The notes under the pieces were generated by a model, which worked only from the letters and a program-made list of their open reading frames with translations, was not told the DNA's origin and ran no database searches. The position numbers and the translations under genes were made by a program. A stretch of DNA of 42,989 nucleotides from an uncultured Bacilli bacterium (GTDB lineage: Bacteria; Bacillota_I; Bacilli_A; RF39; UBA660), in contig CAKOIS010000007.1 of assembly GCA_934087065.1 (NCBI GenBank), positions 1 to 42,989 of the forward strand, read 5' to 3'. Every line of letters begins with the position of its first letter. Within the stretch, counting starts at the first letter, position 1. This document shows positions 31,950 to 41,160 of the stretch, in pieces.

Positions 31950-33704
31950 TTATATCATATCTATATTTTGATTTCTAGTACTTAATTTTATAAGAGTATC
32001 TATATCATTTGTAACAACATTAAAACCATTTTGCAAAATTAAAGAATTTGTTAAATCAATATTTAATATTTTAAGTAATTCTAAACTATAGTTACTACTT
32101 CCACTAGATAAAAATTCTATGTATTTGTCAGTGCTAAGTTTGTTAGTTGTTATCAAATCTACAATTAAGCTTGAAATTAATAAGCCAGTAGCATATTTGT
32201 ATGGATAATAACTCCATCTATATAGATGTCCAAGTCTAGTCCACTCTGTAATAGACGCGTCAGTATAATCAATTTGATTACCATAGTATTTTTTTATAAT
32301 ATCAAGATACTCTTTATTTAATATATCTTTTGTTAATGGTTCTTTTTCTTTTAAAGCGTATAAAGTACTTTCTAATTCTGTGTACATTGTTTGTTTAAAT
32401 ACAGTCGTAAAATAGTTTTCTATTTCTTTACTTAGATAGAATATCTTTTCTTCATTAGTTTTAGCAGTTTTAAATAGATATTTGTTTAAAAGTATTTCAT
32501 TTACTAAAGACGCTGTTTCTCCAATAAATACTGAGCTGTCTTCATAAATAAATGGTACTTTATTTTTTGAAAGATAATAATTAACGATGTGTCCAGTTTC
32601 ATGAATTAAGTTTTTTAAATCTCTATATGTACCACGATAATTTAGAAATGAATATGTGTTCCATGAAAATGTTATACTTTGATGTTTGTTTTCGTCAGGT
32701 ATAGCATCAATGTGGCCTTCAAAAAGATATTTGACTACATTAAGGTATTCAATACCTAGTGGTTTTAGGGTATTTAGAATTATTTCTTTTGCATCTTCTA
32801 AAGTATAGTTTATTCCTAAATCTGTAACAAATGGCACGTTAAAGTCATATAGATGTGGCGAGGTTACTTCAAGTTTTTTAGCTTTTAGTGATAAGTATTT
32901 TTGCATTTCAGGCAAGTTTTTATTAACAAGACTTATTAAAACGCTAATAATTCTTTTGTCTATGTTTTCTTCATATAATACTTTTTCAAGCACGCTATCA
33001 TAGTTTTCTAGTTTAGCATTTTCTATTCTGTAACCATAAATTGTATTTAAAATATTTGCAAAAACTTCGCTATTTACATCAAATTCTTTATTTGCTATTA
33101 TATACGTTAACTTTCTTATTTCTCTATCTTTACTGGAAATAAGTTTACCATAATTAGAAGAAGTTATTTCTATCTGTTCATTACCATAATTAATTTTTCC
33201 ATATTTTGTTTCTTTTAATAAATTGTTGTATTTATTTAATTCTTCATTGATTTTATTTACATTATTTTTTATTTTCTCGGTCACATCAGTACTTTCAACG
33301 TGACTTTCTAATCTAAATAAATTCTCCAAATAGAAAGAATATACATTTAATTTTGAATTTTCACTCATGTACATTGTTATTTTTTCTTTTCCTAATTTTA
33401 GTATTTTTTCATCAATAAAGTGAAGTGTATACTCGGTTTCACTATTTAATTCTTCGGCTGTCTTTTTCAAATTTGCACATTCTAAATCATTAACATTTTT
33501 GTAATATTTTAATGAACAATATACTAGCACATTATTTACTTTTTCTTTAATTAACCATTTTGTATCTAATAACGCTACTAAAGATTTGCTATCTAAAACA
33601 ATACTTTCATATTTCTTTATTTTGCTTAAACTTACTTTTATGTTATCAATTTCTTTAAAAAGTTCTTCTTCATTTTTAAATAGTTCTTCTAAATTCCATT
33701 TCAT
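31950..33704 (-). CDS. pepF: Oligoendopeptidase F-like M3 metallopeptidase
   Basis: This is a 584-residue cytoplasmic zinc peptidase that cleaves peptides of roughly 7-17 residues. The zinc site HETGH lies in NLIHETGHIVNYYLSK, with the third ligand Glu in the following helix (FIGETASLVNEILL). The large all-helical N-terminal part and length match PepF/M3B. Family members are often assigned to peptide recycling or signal-peptide turnover. It is preceded by its own intergenic gap and followed by the 121-aa gene. Confidence 0.9.
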   Translation of the reverse strand: MKWNLEELFKNEEELFKEIDNIKVSLSKIKKYESIVLDSKSLVALLDTKWLIKEKVNNVLVYCSLKYYKNVNDLECANLKKTAEELNSETEYTLHFIDEKILKLGKEKITMYMSENSKLNVYSFYLENLFRLESHVESTDVTEKIKNNVNKINEELNKYNNLLKETKYGKINYGNEQIEITSSNYGKLISSKDREIRKLTYIIANKEFDVNSEVFANILNTIYGYRIENAKLENYDSVLEKVLYEENIDKRIISVLISLVNKNLPEMQKYLSLKAKKLEVTSPHLYDFNVPFVTDLGINYTLEDAKEIILNTLKPLGIEYLNVVKYLFEGHIDAIPDENKHQSITFSWNTYSFLNYRGTYRDLKNLIHETGHIVNYYLSKNKVPFIYEDSSVFIGETASLVNEILLNKYLFKTAKTNEEKIFYLSKEIENYFTTVFKQTMYTELESTLYALKEKEPLTKDILNKEYLDIIKKYYGNQIDYTDASITEWTRLGHLYRWSYYPYKYATGLLISSLIVDLITTNKLSTDKYIEFLSSGSSNYSLELLKILNIDLTNSLILQNGFNVVTNDIDTLIKLSTRNQNIDMI

Positions 33705-33760
33705 ATTATCACATCCATTTATAAATCAATTTTATCACAACAACAATAGATGTGCAATAA

Positions 33761-33783
33761 AATAAAAAAGCCTATTTCGGCTT
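33761..33783 (-). terminator. Terminator of the coiled-coil gene pair
   Basis: On the minus strand AAGCC (33783-33779 side) pairs with GGCTT (33772-33768 side) around GAAATA and runs into a T-rich tract down to 33761, immediately after the stop codon at 33785. Confidence 0.78.
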
Positions 33784-33784
33784 C

Positions 33785-35320
33785 TTATTCAAAATAATCA
33801 ATATCTTCTAGAAAGTCGTCGTCAGTCTTTTCTTCTATAACTTCTTGTTCTTCATTATTATTTACTTCTTCGTCAGTTGTATTCTCAATTTTTACAGGCT
33901 CTTCGCTAGATGTTTCTTGAGCCTCTACTGAACTACTTTCTTTAGTTTCTTCTTCGTCTTCATCATACATTGTAGTTTTAACTAATTCTTCTTTTATTTT
34001 AGGAGCTTTACTTGTTTGTGTGTCGTCCCCTCTAGACCAAATACTTTCTATTTCTTCTTTTATAACATCAACGTTAACATATAAGTATTGTTGTTCATTA
34101 TATAAACTATTTATTCTGTTAGTGTATTCAAGTTGTTTAATCTTGTCTTCAAATTTACTTAATGTATCTACTCCATCATTTTGAATTCTATCATTAAGTA
34201 TTTCTAGACTTCTTTCTTCCTTAATTATTTCGTTATGTAAGTTATTGTAGTTTATATCTAAGTTTCTTAACTCTTCATTAAAGTTTTCTATATCTAGTTC
34301 ATACTTATTTTCTAAAAATTTATCACTATTTATTTCGTCGTTTAATAAATTTATGATGCTAGCATATTCGCTTTCCAAGTTGTTTAAATTTGACTCATTA
34401 AATAATAATTCTTCAAGACATTTTAGCTTTTCTTCTTTTTTAAGTCTTTCTATTCTTGTGCTAAGGAAAAGATTTTTTGACTCATCAATAAGAGTGTTTA
34501 ATTCTTCTTTTCTTTTTTCTATTCCAGTAATAGTACTTTTAAATGTTTCAATTCTTTTGTTATGATACTTAGTCTTCTCAAATAAACTTTCTTTAATTTC
34601 GTCACTTGAGTAATTATTTTTTTCTAAGATGCTTGTAACATCGTTTTTCTTGTTATTGTATTCATCAATTAGTTCAAAAATATTGCTACCTTTTATTTCT
34701 TCTAATGTACGTTCATAATTACTTTTAGCACGCTCAGTCAAAGTGTCAAGTAAATCTTTTACTTCTACTAAAGTTCTATTGTTTTTAAAAGCACTAAGTA
34801 GTTCTGTTCCAATTAATATAGAATTCTTTTCTTTGTTATCAAGTGCTTCGTTTATTAAAGATAACTCTCTTTCTAAAGTGTTAAGGTAAACTTCGTCTTT
34901 GCTTTTGTCTGAATCGTCCATGTAGCTTAGACTTTCAAGTTTATAGTTTACTACTTCTATTAATTCTTCGACACTGTTGAGCTCTTTAGTAATAACCTCA
35001 ATTTCGCCAGTAGTTTTTGCTTTAACTTTACATTTTAAAGTTTTATCATTTAACTTTAGTTCTAGTTCACTCTTCTGATTTTTTAGATTATTTAGTGTTT
35101 CTGTTAGATATTTCTTTTCTTCTTCATCTTTAATTTTCTTATCTTTGTCAATATAGTCATGGGTATCTAACTTACTTTTAATACTATCTATTTCTTCAGT
35201 TAAATAGTTTTTTCTTGACGCTAAATAGTCAGTGTCTTCTAGTACTCTTAAGTCAGTTATTTTGTAACCACTCTTTTTGACAAGTATACCAATTAAGTCT
35301 TCTAATGCACGATAGTTCAT
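33785..35320 (-). CDS. Long coiled-coil protein, paralogue B (511 aa)
   Basis: The protein begins with a short conserved head (ALEDLIGILVKKSGYKITDL). Long heptad-type coiled coil then covers about residues 30-410, followed by a disordered acidic tail rich in Glu, Thr and Ser from about 425 to the end. No membrane segment or signal is visible. The head is shared with the upstream gene product (AIKSLVSLLVKKAGFDI), so the two arose by tandem duplication. The start at 35320 uses a GGTGAT site that contains the upstream stop codon, so translation is coupled. A cytoplasmic structural or cell-division scaffold is conceivable; nothing in the sequence proves it. Confidence 0.65.
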   Translation of the reverse strand: MNYRALEDLIGILVKKSGYKITDLRVLEDTDYLASRKNYLTEEIDSIKSKLDTHDYIDKDKKIKDEEEKKYLTETLNNLKNQKSELELKLNDKTLKCKVKAKTTGEIEVITKELNSVEELIEVVNYKLESLSYMDDSDKSKDEVYLNTLERELSLINEALDNKEKNSILIGTELLSAFKNNRTLVEVKDLLDTLTERAKSNYERTLEEIKGSNIFELIDEYNNKKNDVTSILEKNNYSSDEIKESLFEKTKYHNKRIETFKSTITGIEKRKEELNTLIDESKNLFLSTRIERLKKEEKLKCLEELLFNESNLNNLESEYASIINLLNDEINSDKFLENKYELDIENFNEELRNLDINYNNLHNEIIKEERSLEILNDRIQNDGVDTLSKFEDKIKQLEYTNRINSLYNEQQYLYVNVDVIKEEIESIWSRGDDTQTSKAPKIKEELVKTTMYDEDEEETKESSSVEAQETSSEEPVKIENTTDEEVNNNEEQEVIEEKTDDDFLEDIDYFE

Positions 35321-35324
35321 ATTA

Positions 35325-36659
35325 TCACCAATCCAATTCTATTCTTTTGTTTTTCTTTTCTTCTGTTTTTGCTTCTTCTTTTGATTCTTCTTTAATAACT
35401 TCTTTAGTCTCTTCTTTTACAGGTTTTTCTTCTAAATCTAGTTCTTCTTTTTCTAAGATTTCTTCTAAACTCTTTACAGGTTCAGCTTTAATAACTTCTG
35501 GAACTATTTCTTTAGGCTCTTCTATTACTTCACTAGGTGTTTCTTCTTCAGTGTTAATAACTACATCATTATCAACATTTTTTTCTGTAAAAGTATCAGT
35601 TTCTTCAAAATTATTGTTAACAACTTCTTGTTTATCCACATTATTTTTTGTATTAGACCATTCTTTTATAAGTTCTTCTTTAACTTTACCAGCATCAACA
35701 TAAATTACATCTTTTTTATTTTTTAAGTAATCTATTTCAAGTCTAATCTTTTCTTTCTCGTTGATGTCCATTATTCTTTCAGTTGTGTTAACATAATTGT
35801 CTTCTTTTAGTTTGTTAGATACATTATTCATTTTTGTAGTACATTTATCAAGTTCGTCTAGTAAAATTTCTTTCTTGTTATTGTTATTTGTTCTGTTATT
35901 TCTAACATTTTCTAACATCTTTTCAGCTTTTTCTAATGTATCTTTGTTTCTTTCTTGTTTACTTTCTAAATCAGTTTTTGCATTTTCTAGTCTTTCGTAT
36001 ACTTCAAATGAGATGTCTGTATTTACTCCTTCATTAAGAACTCTGTCTATTCTTGATAAGTCTTTATCTAACTTATCAATGTAATCTTTTATTTTATTAA
36101 CAATGTTTACATCTTTTAACTCAACTTCTCTTAACTCGTCTAGTTCTTTGTTTACTGTTTTTAACTCAGCATTAAGTGAGTCTATTTTGTTATCAAGATA
36201 AGTTTTGTATTTCTCGTCCATTTCTCTTTCTTCAGTATTCTTGTATTCATAAGTATTAATTTTGTCGTTTAGTTCATTATACTTATTTTCTAGTTCATTA
36301 AGTCTTGTGTAAAGGTTTCCAGCACTTAAGTTTTCTGTACCCTTACTTGCAAGGTTACCAAGAAGTTCTATTCTAGCTTTAACACTAGTATACTCTTTTC
36401 CTTCTTTATATGCATTAAGTAAGCTTTTACCAACTATTTCAGCATTGTTTTCCCAATTTGCTTGTCTTAGTTTTAATGCATCAATTATTTTACTAAGAGT
36501 TTTTTGATTATTACTAACTTCTTTTTCACTTTGTAATTTTTTTATACTTTCTTTTGTCTTAGCAAGTTCTTCTTCACTATAGTTACTGTTAATGTCAAAT
36601 CCAGCTTTCTTTACAAGTAAACTTACTAAACTTTTTATTGCTTCAAAATTATTGTTCAT
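35325..36659 (-). CDS. Long coiled-coil protein, paralogue A (444 aa)
   Basis: It has the same plan as its downstream neighbour: a conserved head (FEAIKSLVSLLVKKAGFDIN), coiled coil over about residues 25-325, then an acidic Glu/Val/Pro-rich tail with repeats of EEP.EV and KEE, ending KNKRIELDW. No signal peptide is visible. I start at the ATG at 36659 rather than the preceding GTG, because GGTGGTTAGTG lies directly upstream. The stop codon TGA lies in the ribosome binding site of the next gene. Function unknown; the paired arrangement suggests hetero-oligomers. Confidence 0.65.
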   Translation of the reverse strand: MNNNFEAIKSLVSLLVKKAGFDINSNYSEEELAKTKESIKKLQSEKEVSNNQKTLSKIIDALKLRQANWENNAEIVGKSLLNAYKEGKEYTSVKARIELLGNLASKGTENLSAGNLYTRLNELENKYNELNDKINTYEYKNTEEREMDEKYKTYLDNKIDSLNAELKTVNKELDELREVELKDVNIVNKIKDYIDKLDKDLSRIDRVLNEGVNTDISFEVYERLENAKTDLESKQERNKDTLEKAEKMLENVRNNRTNNNNKKEILLDELDKCTTKMNNVSNKLKEDNYVNTTERIMDINEKEKIRLEIDYLKNKKDVIYVDAGKVKEELIKEWSNTKNNVDKQEVVNNNFEETDTFTEKNVDNDVVINTEEETPSEVIEEPKEIVPEVIKAEPVKSLEEILEKEELDLEEKPVKEETKEVIKEESKEEAKTEEKKNKRIELDW

Positions 36660-36740
36660 CACTAACCACCTTATTTTCCTATTAATATGATATCATAATT
36701 ATTTGTCAATTACAATTTTCATTTTTTAGACAATGTGTTT

Positions 36741-36768
36741 ACAAAAAAACTAGACAAAGTGTCTAGTT
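36741..36768 (-). terminator. Terminator of the rmuC-slipin operon
   Basis: On the minus strand AACTAGACA (36768-36760) pairs perfectly with TGTCTAGTT (36756-36748) and is followed by seven T. It separates this operon from the coiled-coil pair. Confidence 0.85.
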
Positions 36769-36794
36769 AAAGTGTCTTATTTTTGTAAATTATA

Positions 36795-37793
36795 CTATAA
36801 TGTTTTCATTTCATTATTAAGTTCAGTTTTGTATGAAGTGATAGCTTCTTTTAAATCACTTTCTAACTCATATATTCCTAATGCTTCAGAAAAACTTTGT
36901 AAGTCAGTCCTGTAAGGTATGGAGAATGCTTGGTAGATGTTGTTAATATATGCTTTATCACTCTTTAGTTTATCATACATATAGTAAGCGTGCACACATC
37001 CGAAAATATAATATAAACTTCTTTGTGGATTCAAGTCTTCTACTTCACTACTAAAATAATCTTTTATTTTTGCTAACTCACTGTTATAGTTTTCTTCAGT
37101 CATTTTCCCATATAACTTTTTATAGCTATCATACTTAAAGTCTCCGAAAGTAAAGTAAACATTAATGAATGCCATAATACGTATTAAATAGCTTTTATTT
37201 AAAGTATCTTTAAACCTTAGTTTTCTAACATACTTCATTTCTTCTTTGTATCCCATACTGGATAACTCGTCTTCCATCAAGAATTCAGTAAATATCGCTA
37301 GGCTTTCACTCTCCATATGGTCAGTTGTATTTTCAGATATTCCAACAGTATAATGAGCTAGTTCATGGGCTAATATCACTGCGTCAGTTATGTATCCTGA
37401 GTTTGGTGTAGAGATAAACCTAAAATCGTCTTTTATTCCTGCGCATCCAGCAACTATACCTCTATGTACACTTGGTAAATAGTCTTTGTCATACTCATAT
37501 TCTCTAAAATCAATTGTACCATCAGATAGTATTTTATCAATTGTCTCATTACTTATTGGGTAGTTATACTTTTCAAAAAGTTTTTTAACTAAATCTATTT
37601 TTGTATATAAATCAAGTCTTTTATAATTTTCTAAATCAACATTGCTAAACTTAACATCTTCTAGTTCTTCTTTTAAGTCCAAATATAATTCACTTATCTT
37701 AATAAACAAAGTCAAATTATTTAATACTAACCCACTTAGTTTATTTTTAGATAAAAATTCATCTACTTTTATTTTTAATTCTTCGTTAGTCAT
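36795..37793 (-). CDS. HELAH metallopeptidase-like protein, paralogue B
   Basis: This 332-residue protein carries ILAHELAHYTVG, a zincin HExxH motif, and ESESLAIFTEFLME about 20 residues later, in which a Glu could be the third zinc ligand (gluzincin pattern). No signal or membrane segment is visible. It is paralogous to the protein at 38573-39574: both have an N-terminal NEELK/DDELK-KVDE head, the GKVTDAV/GYITDAV run before HELAH, and similar length. I start at the ATG at 37793, overlapping the slipin stop by 8 bp. The substrate is unknown; the position after a slipin suggests a membrane-quality-control protease, by inference. Confidence 0.65.
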   Translation of the reverse strand: MTNEELKIKVDEFLSKNKLSGLVLNNLTLFIKISELYLDLKEELEDVKFSNVDLENYKRLDLYTKIDLVKKLFEKYNYPISNETIDKILSDGTIDFREYEYDKDYLPSVHRGIVAGCAGIKDDFRFISTPNSGYITDAVILAHELAHYTVGISENTTDHMESESLAIFTEFLMEDELSSMGYKEEMKYVRKLRFKDTLNKSYLIRIMAFINVYFTFGDFKYDSYKKLYGKMTEENYNSELAKIKDYFSSEVEDLNPQRSLYYIFGCVHAYYMYDKLKSDKAYINNIYQAFSIPYRTDLQSFSEALGIYELESDLKEAITSYKTELNNEMKTL

Positions 37794-38538
37794 TCTTTTT
37801 AGCAAATCCTTCTACTGCTTTTAATACTTCAATAGGAAGTGCAAATATTACTGTGTTACTTTGGTCACTACTTAAATCATTTAGAGTTTCAAGAGTTCTT
37901 AAGTGTAAAGCACCAGGGGCCATGCTTAAGTTTTCTGCTGCCTTTTTAAGGTTCTCACTTGCTTCTACTTCTCCATGAGCTTTTGTGATAACTGCTAGTT
38001 TTTCTCTTTCAGCTTCTGCAACACGGGCAATTACTCTTTTCATTTCTTCAGGTAAACTAATATCTTTTAATTCTACGTTTTCAACTTTTATTCCCCATGG
38101 GTCAGTTGCCTCGTCTACTATTTTACATATTTCAGTACTTATTTTATCTCTTTCACTTAATAATTCGTCTAAGCTTACACTACCAACTGCATTTCTCATT
38201 GTTGTCTGCGCTAGTTGACTTACTGCATAATTAAAGTTTTCAACTGCAAGTATTGCTTTAGATGCATCAAATATCTTATAGTATAATACTGCATTAATTT
38301 TAATTGATACGTTATCTTTTGTAATTGCTTCTTGTTCTGGTACGTCAACTGCTTTTGTTCTTATGTCAACTTTCTTAAATGAGTCAATAACTGGTAAGAT
38401 TAAATTCCACCCTGGGTTCATTATCTTTTTAAACTTACCAAATCTAAATTTTATTCCCCTTTCATATTCATTAATTTGTCTTATAGAACTAAATATTACA
38501 ATTAGTACTATAACTCCTATAGGTATTAACAATTCCAT
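37786..38538 (-). CDS. Slipin/stomatin-like SPFH (band 7) membrane protein
   Basis: This 250-residue protein has an N-terminal membrane segment (about 3-18) followed by an SPFH domain. YERGIKFRFGKFKKIMNPG, then the long helical region VARVAEAEREKLAVITKAHG, are typical of stomatin/slipin proteins. The C-terminal LPIEVLKAVEGF is the conserved slipin end. Such proteins form oligomeric membrane cages and usually partner an NfeD protease; none is here, and two metallopeptidase-like genes flank it instead. GGAGGAGAG is the ribosome binding site. Confidence 0.9.
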   Translation of the reverse strand: MELLIPIGVIVLIVIFSSIRQINEYERGIKFRFGKFKKIMNPGWNLILPVIDSFKKVDIRTKAVDVPEQEAITKDNVSIKINAVLYYKIFDASKAILAVENFNYAVSQLAQTTMRNAVGSVSLDELLSERDKISTEICKIVDEATDPWGIKVENVELKDISLPEEMKRVIARVAEAEREKLAVITKAHGEVEASENLKKAAENLSMAPGALHLRTLETLNDLSSDQSNTVIFALPIEVLKAVEGFAKKND

Positions 38539-38572
38539 AATCTCTCCTCCTTCATTTTAACGGTACTATTTT

Positions 38573-39574
38573 TTACCTTATTTTTTCATGTCTATTTAAT
38601 TCATCTATTGTGTCAACAACTTCTTTTCTTAAATCAAACAACGTTACTTCTATTGCTTTTAAAAACTCAATTAGATTATATTCACTATACTTATAAGACT
38701 CTTTAATTACATTAATATATGACTTATTACTTATAAATCTTTTTGCAATATGTCTACCTACTAAGCATCCAATTAAGTATCTCATTTTAATTGTAATGTT
38801 AGTTCTTCTATCATATGCATCTTCTGTTTCATTTTCTCTCTTTTCTAGAAAATGCTTTACATCATTTATTATATAATCATAATCTTCAAAAGACAACCCA
38901 GGAAACAGTCTAGACATTCTTTCTTTTGAAATATCTTTAAAAGCCATATATGTTTCTAAAACGTATAATGTGTTATAGATTTCTTTGGTGCAGCTATATG
39001 CATTAGCAACTCTTATTTTTGTAAATAAGCGTGTATCTTTTTGATAACCCATTTTATCAAGATTTTCAAGCATTAAACTTTCTACAAAAATTGCATATAT
39101 TTCTGACTTAAATGTGTCGTTATAAGATTCTGGACAACCATAAATGTAATGTGCTAGTTCATGAGAAAGCATTACTGCATCTGTAACTTTGCCGTTGTTT
39201 GTTGTAGTCACTTTGGGGGTTTCATTCCAAACCACACTAGTAGAGCCAATAATTTTATCATAGTCACTTTTACTATTTGATGGATCATTAAATATAATTA
39301 CACCTTCATTAATTAGCTTATCTATATCAATATTTTCAAGCTGCACACAATATTTAGAAAACAATTCTTTAGTCAAATTAATTGAACTACTAATATCCAT
39401 GTCACTTATTTGTCTAATATTAATATCTTTATATTTAAAATCTATTAAATATGGCCCTAATTTAATATACGTTTTCGCTATTTGTATAAATGCGCCTAAA
39501 TCATTTAATAACTCTTCGTCGTCTATTTTATCAACTAGTTCTTTTACTTTTTCTTTTAGCTCATCATCACTCAT
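38573..39574 (-). CDS. HELAH metallopeptidase-like protein, paralogue A
   Basis: This 333-residue protein has GKVTDAVMLSHELAHYIYGC, a zincin HExxH, followed by FKSEIYAIFVESLMLE with possible third-ligand Glu residues. It has the same layout as the gene product at 36795-37793, and the two flank the slipin gene, so they are diverged duplicates. The C-terminal half is helical with several basic stretches. The start codon ATG follows the rmuC stop directly (TAA then ATG), with GGGGGTG as ribosome binding site. No known family is recognised from memory. Confidence 0.65.
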   Translation of the reverse strand: MSDDELKEKVKELVDKIDDEELLNDLGAFIQIAKTYIKLGPYLIDFKYKDINIRQISDMDISSSINLTKELFSKYCVQLENIDIDKLINEGVIIFNDPSNSKSDYDKIIGSTSVVWNETPKVTTTNNGKVTDAVMLSHELAHYIYGCPESYNDTFKSEIYAIFVESLMLENLDKMGYQKDTRLFTKIRVANAYSCTKEIYNTLYVLETYMAFKDISKERMSRLFPGLSFEDYDYIINDVKHFLEKRENETEDAYDRRTNITIKMRYLIGCLVGRHIAKRFISNKSYINVIKESYKYSEYNLIEFLKAIEVTLFDLRKEVVDTIDELNRHEKIR

Positions 39575-40648
39575 TTATTCACCCCCTATTTCTTTATTTT
39601 TCTCTATATTAACATTACTAATCTCGTCAAATCTTTTGCTTATTTTATCAGTAGTAATATGGATATCTCTAACATCTTTGTTAACTGTCTCCATGTGTTG
39701 ACTAAGTTTATCCCACCTTTCTTTATAACGCATAAATTCTTCTCCTAGTTTATTTAATTCAGTGTGAATAATACTTGTATATTTATCTCTTTCCATACCC
39801 ATTAAAATTGCTTGAACGAGTGTAAGTAAACTCATTAATGTAGTAGGACTTGCAATATATACATGTCTTGAATAAGCATAGTTGATAAGGTTTGGATGGT
39901 ATGCATTTATCTCAGCAAATATAGCTTCAGCTGGCAAAAACATTATTGCTTCATCTGATGTTTCTCCACTTATTATGTACTTACTTCCAATTGCATCAAT
40001 ATGTTTTTTCACATCACTTTCAAACATCTTTTCTCTTCTTATTCTTTCTTCATCTGTTATTCCTTTTTCTAGCATATATCTATAGTTCTCCAACGGGAAC
40101 TTTGAGTCAATACAAATTCTACCTAATGGAGATGGTGCAAAAACTATCGCGTCAGCAATAACGCCAGTACTTAAAGAATATTGTAAACTATAAACTTTAT
40201 CATTCTTTTCTCCAAAAACACTAGATAATATTTGATGCAAATTAACTTCTCCAAAAATACCACGACTTTTCTTATCTGTTAACACTGACTGTAAACTCAC
40301 TATATCATTAGATAAGCCATCTATTTTCTTTTGTGCCTCGTCTATCTTAGCAAGACGCTCCAAAACTGACGCAAAAGTCTTATTAGTCTTTTCAAAATTC
40401 ACATCAAGTCTTTCATTAACTTTATCATTAATCATATTAAGTTTGTGCTCTATTCTATCATTTAATTTATCAAAATCACTAGTTAAATCTCTAGAAAAAT
40501 TTAACTTAAAATCTCCAATTTCCCTTATAATATCTCCTTCTACCTTACTTAAAGAAATATCATTTTCTTTATTCTTTTTAATATTTAATAACACTATAAT
40601 TAACAATATTACTACTAATACAACTAAACCTAATATTACATACTCCAT
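39575..40648 (-). CDS. rmuC: DNA recombination protein RmuC
   Basis: RmuC proteins have a membrane-anchored coiled coil and a PD-(D/E)XK-type nuclease-like core and limit DNA rearrangement at inverted repeats. Here residues 3-22 form the membrane segment, a coiled coil follows to about 130, then GEVNLHQILSSVFGE and GRICIDSKFPLENYRYML carry the conserved core, with Asp and Lys of IDSKFP. AYHPNLINYAYSRHVYIASP is the other family block. The 357-residue length is on the short side. It heads the operon rmuC, paralogue A, slipin, paralogue B. Confidence 0.9.
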   Translation of the reverse strand: MEYVILGLVVLVVILLIIVLLNIKKNKENDISLSKVEGDIIREIGDFKLNFSRDLTSDFDKLNDRIEHKLNMINDKVNERLDVNFEKTNKTFASVLERLAKIDEAQKKIDGLSNDIVSLQSVLTDKKSRGIFGEVNLHQILSSVFGEKNDKVYSLQYSLSTGVIADAIVFAPSPLGRICIDSKFPLENYRYMLEKGITDEERIRREKMFESDVKKHIDAIGSKYIISGETSDEAIMFLPAEAIFAEINAYHPNLINYAYSRHVYIASPTTLMSLLTLVQAILMGMERDKYTSIIHTELNKLGEEFMRYKERWDKLSQHMETVNKDVRDIHITTDKISKRFDEISNVNIEKNKEIGGE

Positions 40649-40674
40649 ACTATCACTCCTTTAACTCTAATTCA

Positions 40675-40703
40675 ATTTTAACATAAGCCAATCACGTTGT
40701 CAA
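40675..40703 (-). promoter_or_regulatory. Promoter of the rmuC-slipin operon
   Basis: On the minus strand TTGACA (40703-40698) and TAAAAT (40680-40675) are 17 bp apart. AAAGGAGTGAT precedes the rmuC ATG. Confidence 0.82.
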
Positions 40704-40783
40704 CCTTTTGTTCGCTAATTTTGTAATAAAAAATTCTACTACAAACACCTTTCACTTCTCATATTTAAATAACAAATATAAAA

Positions 40784-40805
40784 CAGTAGAGTTTCAGCTC
40801 TACTG
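40784..40805 (-). terminator. Hairpin terminator downstream of the template repeat
   Basis: CAGTAGAG (40784-40791) pairs perfectly with CTCTACTG (40798-40805) around a 6-nt loop. On the minus strand it is followed by TTTTATATTT, so it would end a transcript coming through the variable gene and template repeat. On the plus strand a weaker T-rich tract follows. Confidence 0.7.
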
Positions 40806-41031
40806 CTTTATATTTACAAATGTCTAAGTCCCTTATTTACTCTGTTTCGGTTTTCCTACTAAAGAATATGGACTGACATTTACTGTATTCAAGTTATTAC
40901 TAATTTAGAAAATAAACTTATTTCTCTATATCTTAGTCTACCATAACTTTTATTATGAGTTTTCTTTTAAATATAAACCCATTAACAAAATGATTTTTAC
41001 AATACATTTTAAGCTTAAACTCTAGAGAAAT
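40806..41031. other. Non-coding AT-rich spacer downstream of the template repeat
   Basis: This is where a reverse transcriptase gene would normally follow the template repeat, but only about 220 bp of AT-rich sequence is present. The longest minus-strand frame with ATG is about 24 codons and lacks a ribosome binding site. A 12-bp perfect palindrome TTTAAGCTTAAA lies at 41008-41019, just after the template end. No reverse transcriptase fragment can be recognised. Confidence 0.6.
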
Positions 41032-41150
41032 TGGCGGGACGCACGGCGTTAGTGTTGTCCACGTTGTTGTTGTTCAAGTTCGCATTGTCGGAATTCCAGT
41101 TCCACACGTTCGCGTTAGACCCATTCCAGTTAGTAGGCGACAAGGACCAC
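41032..41150 (-). repeat. Template repeat (TR) of a diversity-generating retroelement
   Basis: This 119-bp GC-rich block is a diverged copy of 41466-41584, the 3' coding end of the surface protein gene, in the same orientation and without gaps. Of 17 differing positions, 14 lie at adenines of this copy (minus-strand reading). Read in the target's frame it encodes 14 Asn codons (AAC/AAT), nine of which are changed in the variable copy. AAY codons at variable sites are the hallmark of DGR templates. The copy itself is not part of an expressed open frame: no start codon or ribosome binding site opens it. The end next to 41032 (GCCGTGCGTCCCGCC) corresponds to the IMH* element. Confidence 0.92.
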
Positions 41151-41160
41151 ACGAGTAAGA

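Noticed and set aside
40806..41031. Remnant of a reverse transcriptase gene after the template repeat
   Set aside because: No frame on either strand exceeds about 25 codons with a plausible start, and no YxDD or other reverse transcriptase motif can be read.
41032..41150. The GC-rich block as a decayed second copy of the target gene's 3' end (pseudogene)
   Set aside because: Random decay would not put 14 of 17 differences on adenines, nor fill the frame with AAC/AAT codons. The block also has sharp ends matching only the variable segment.
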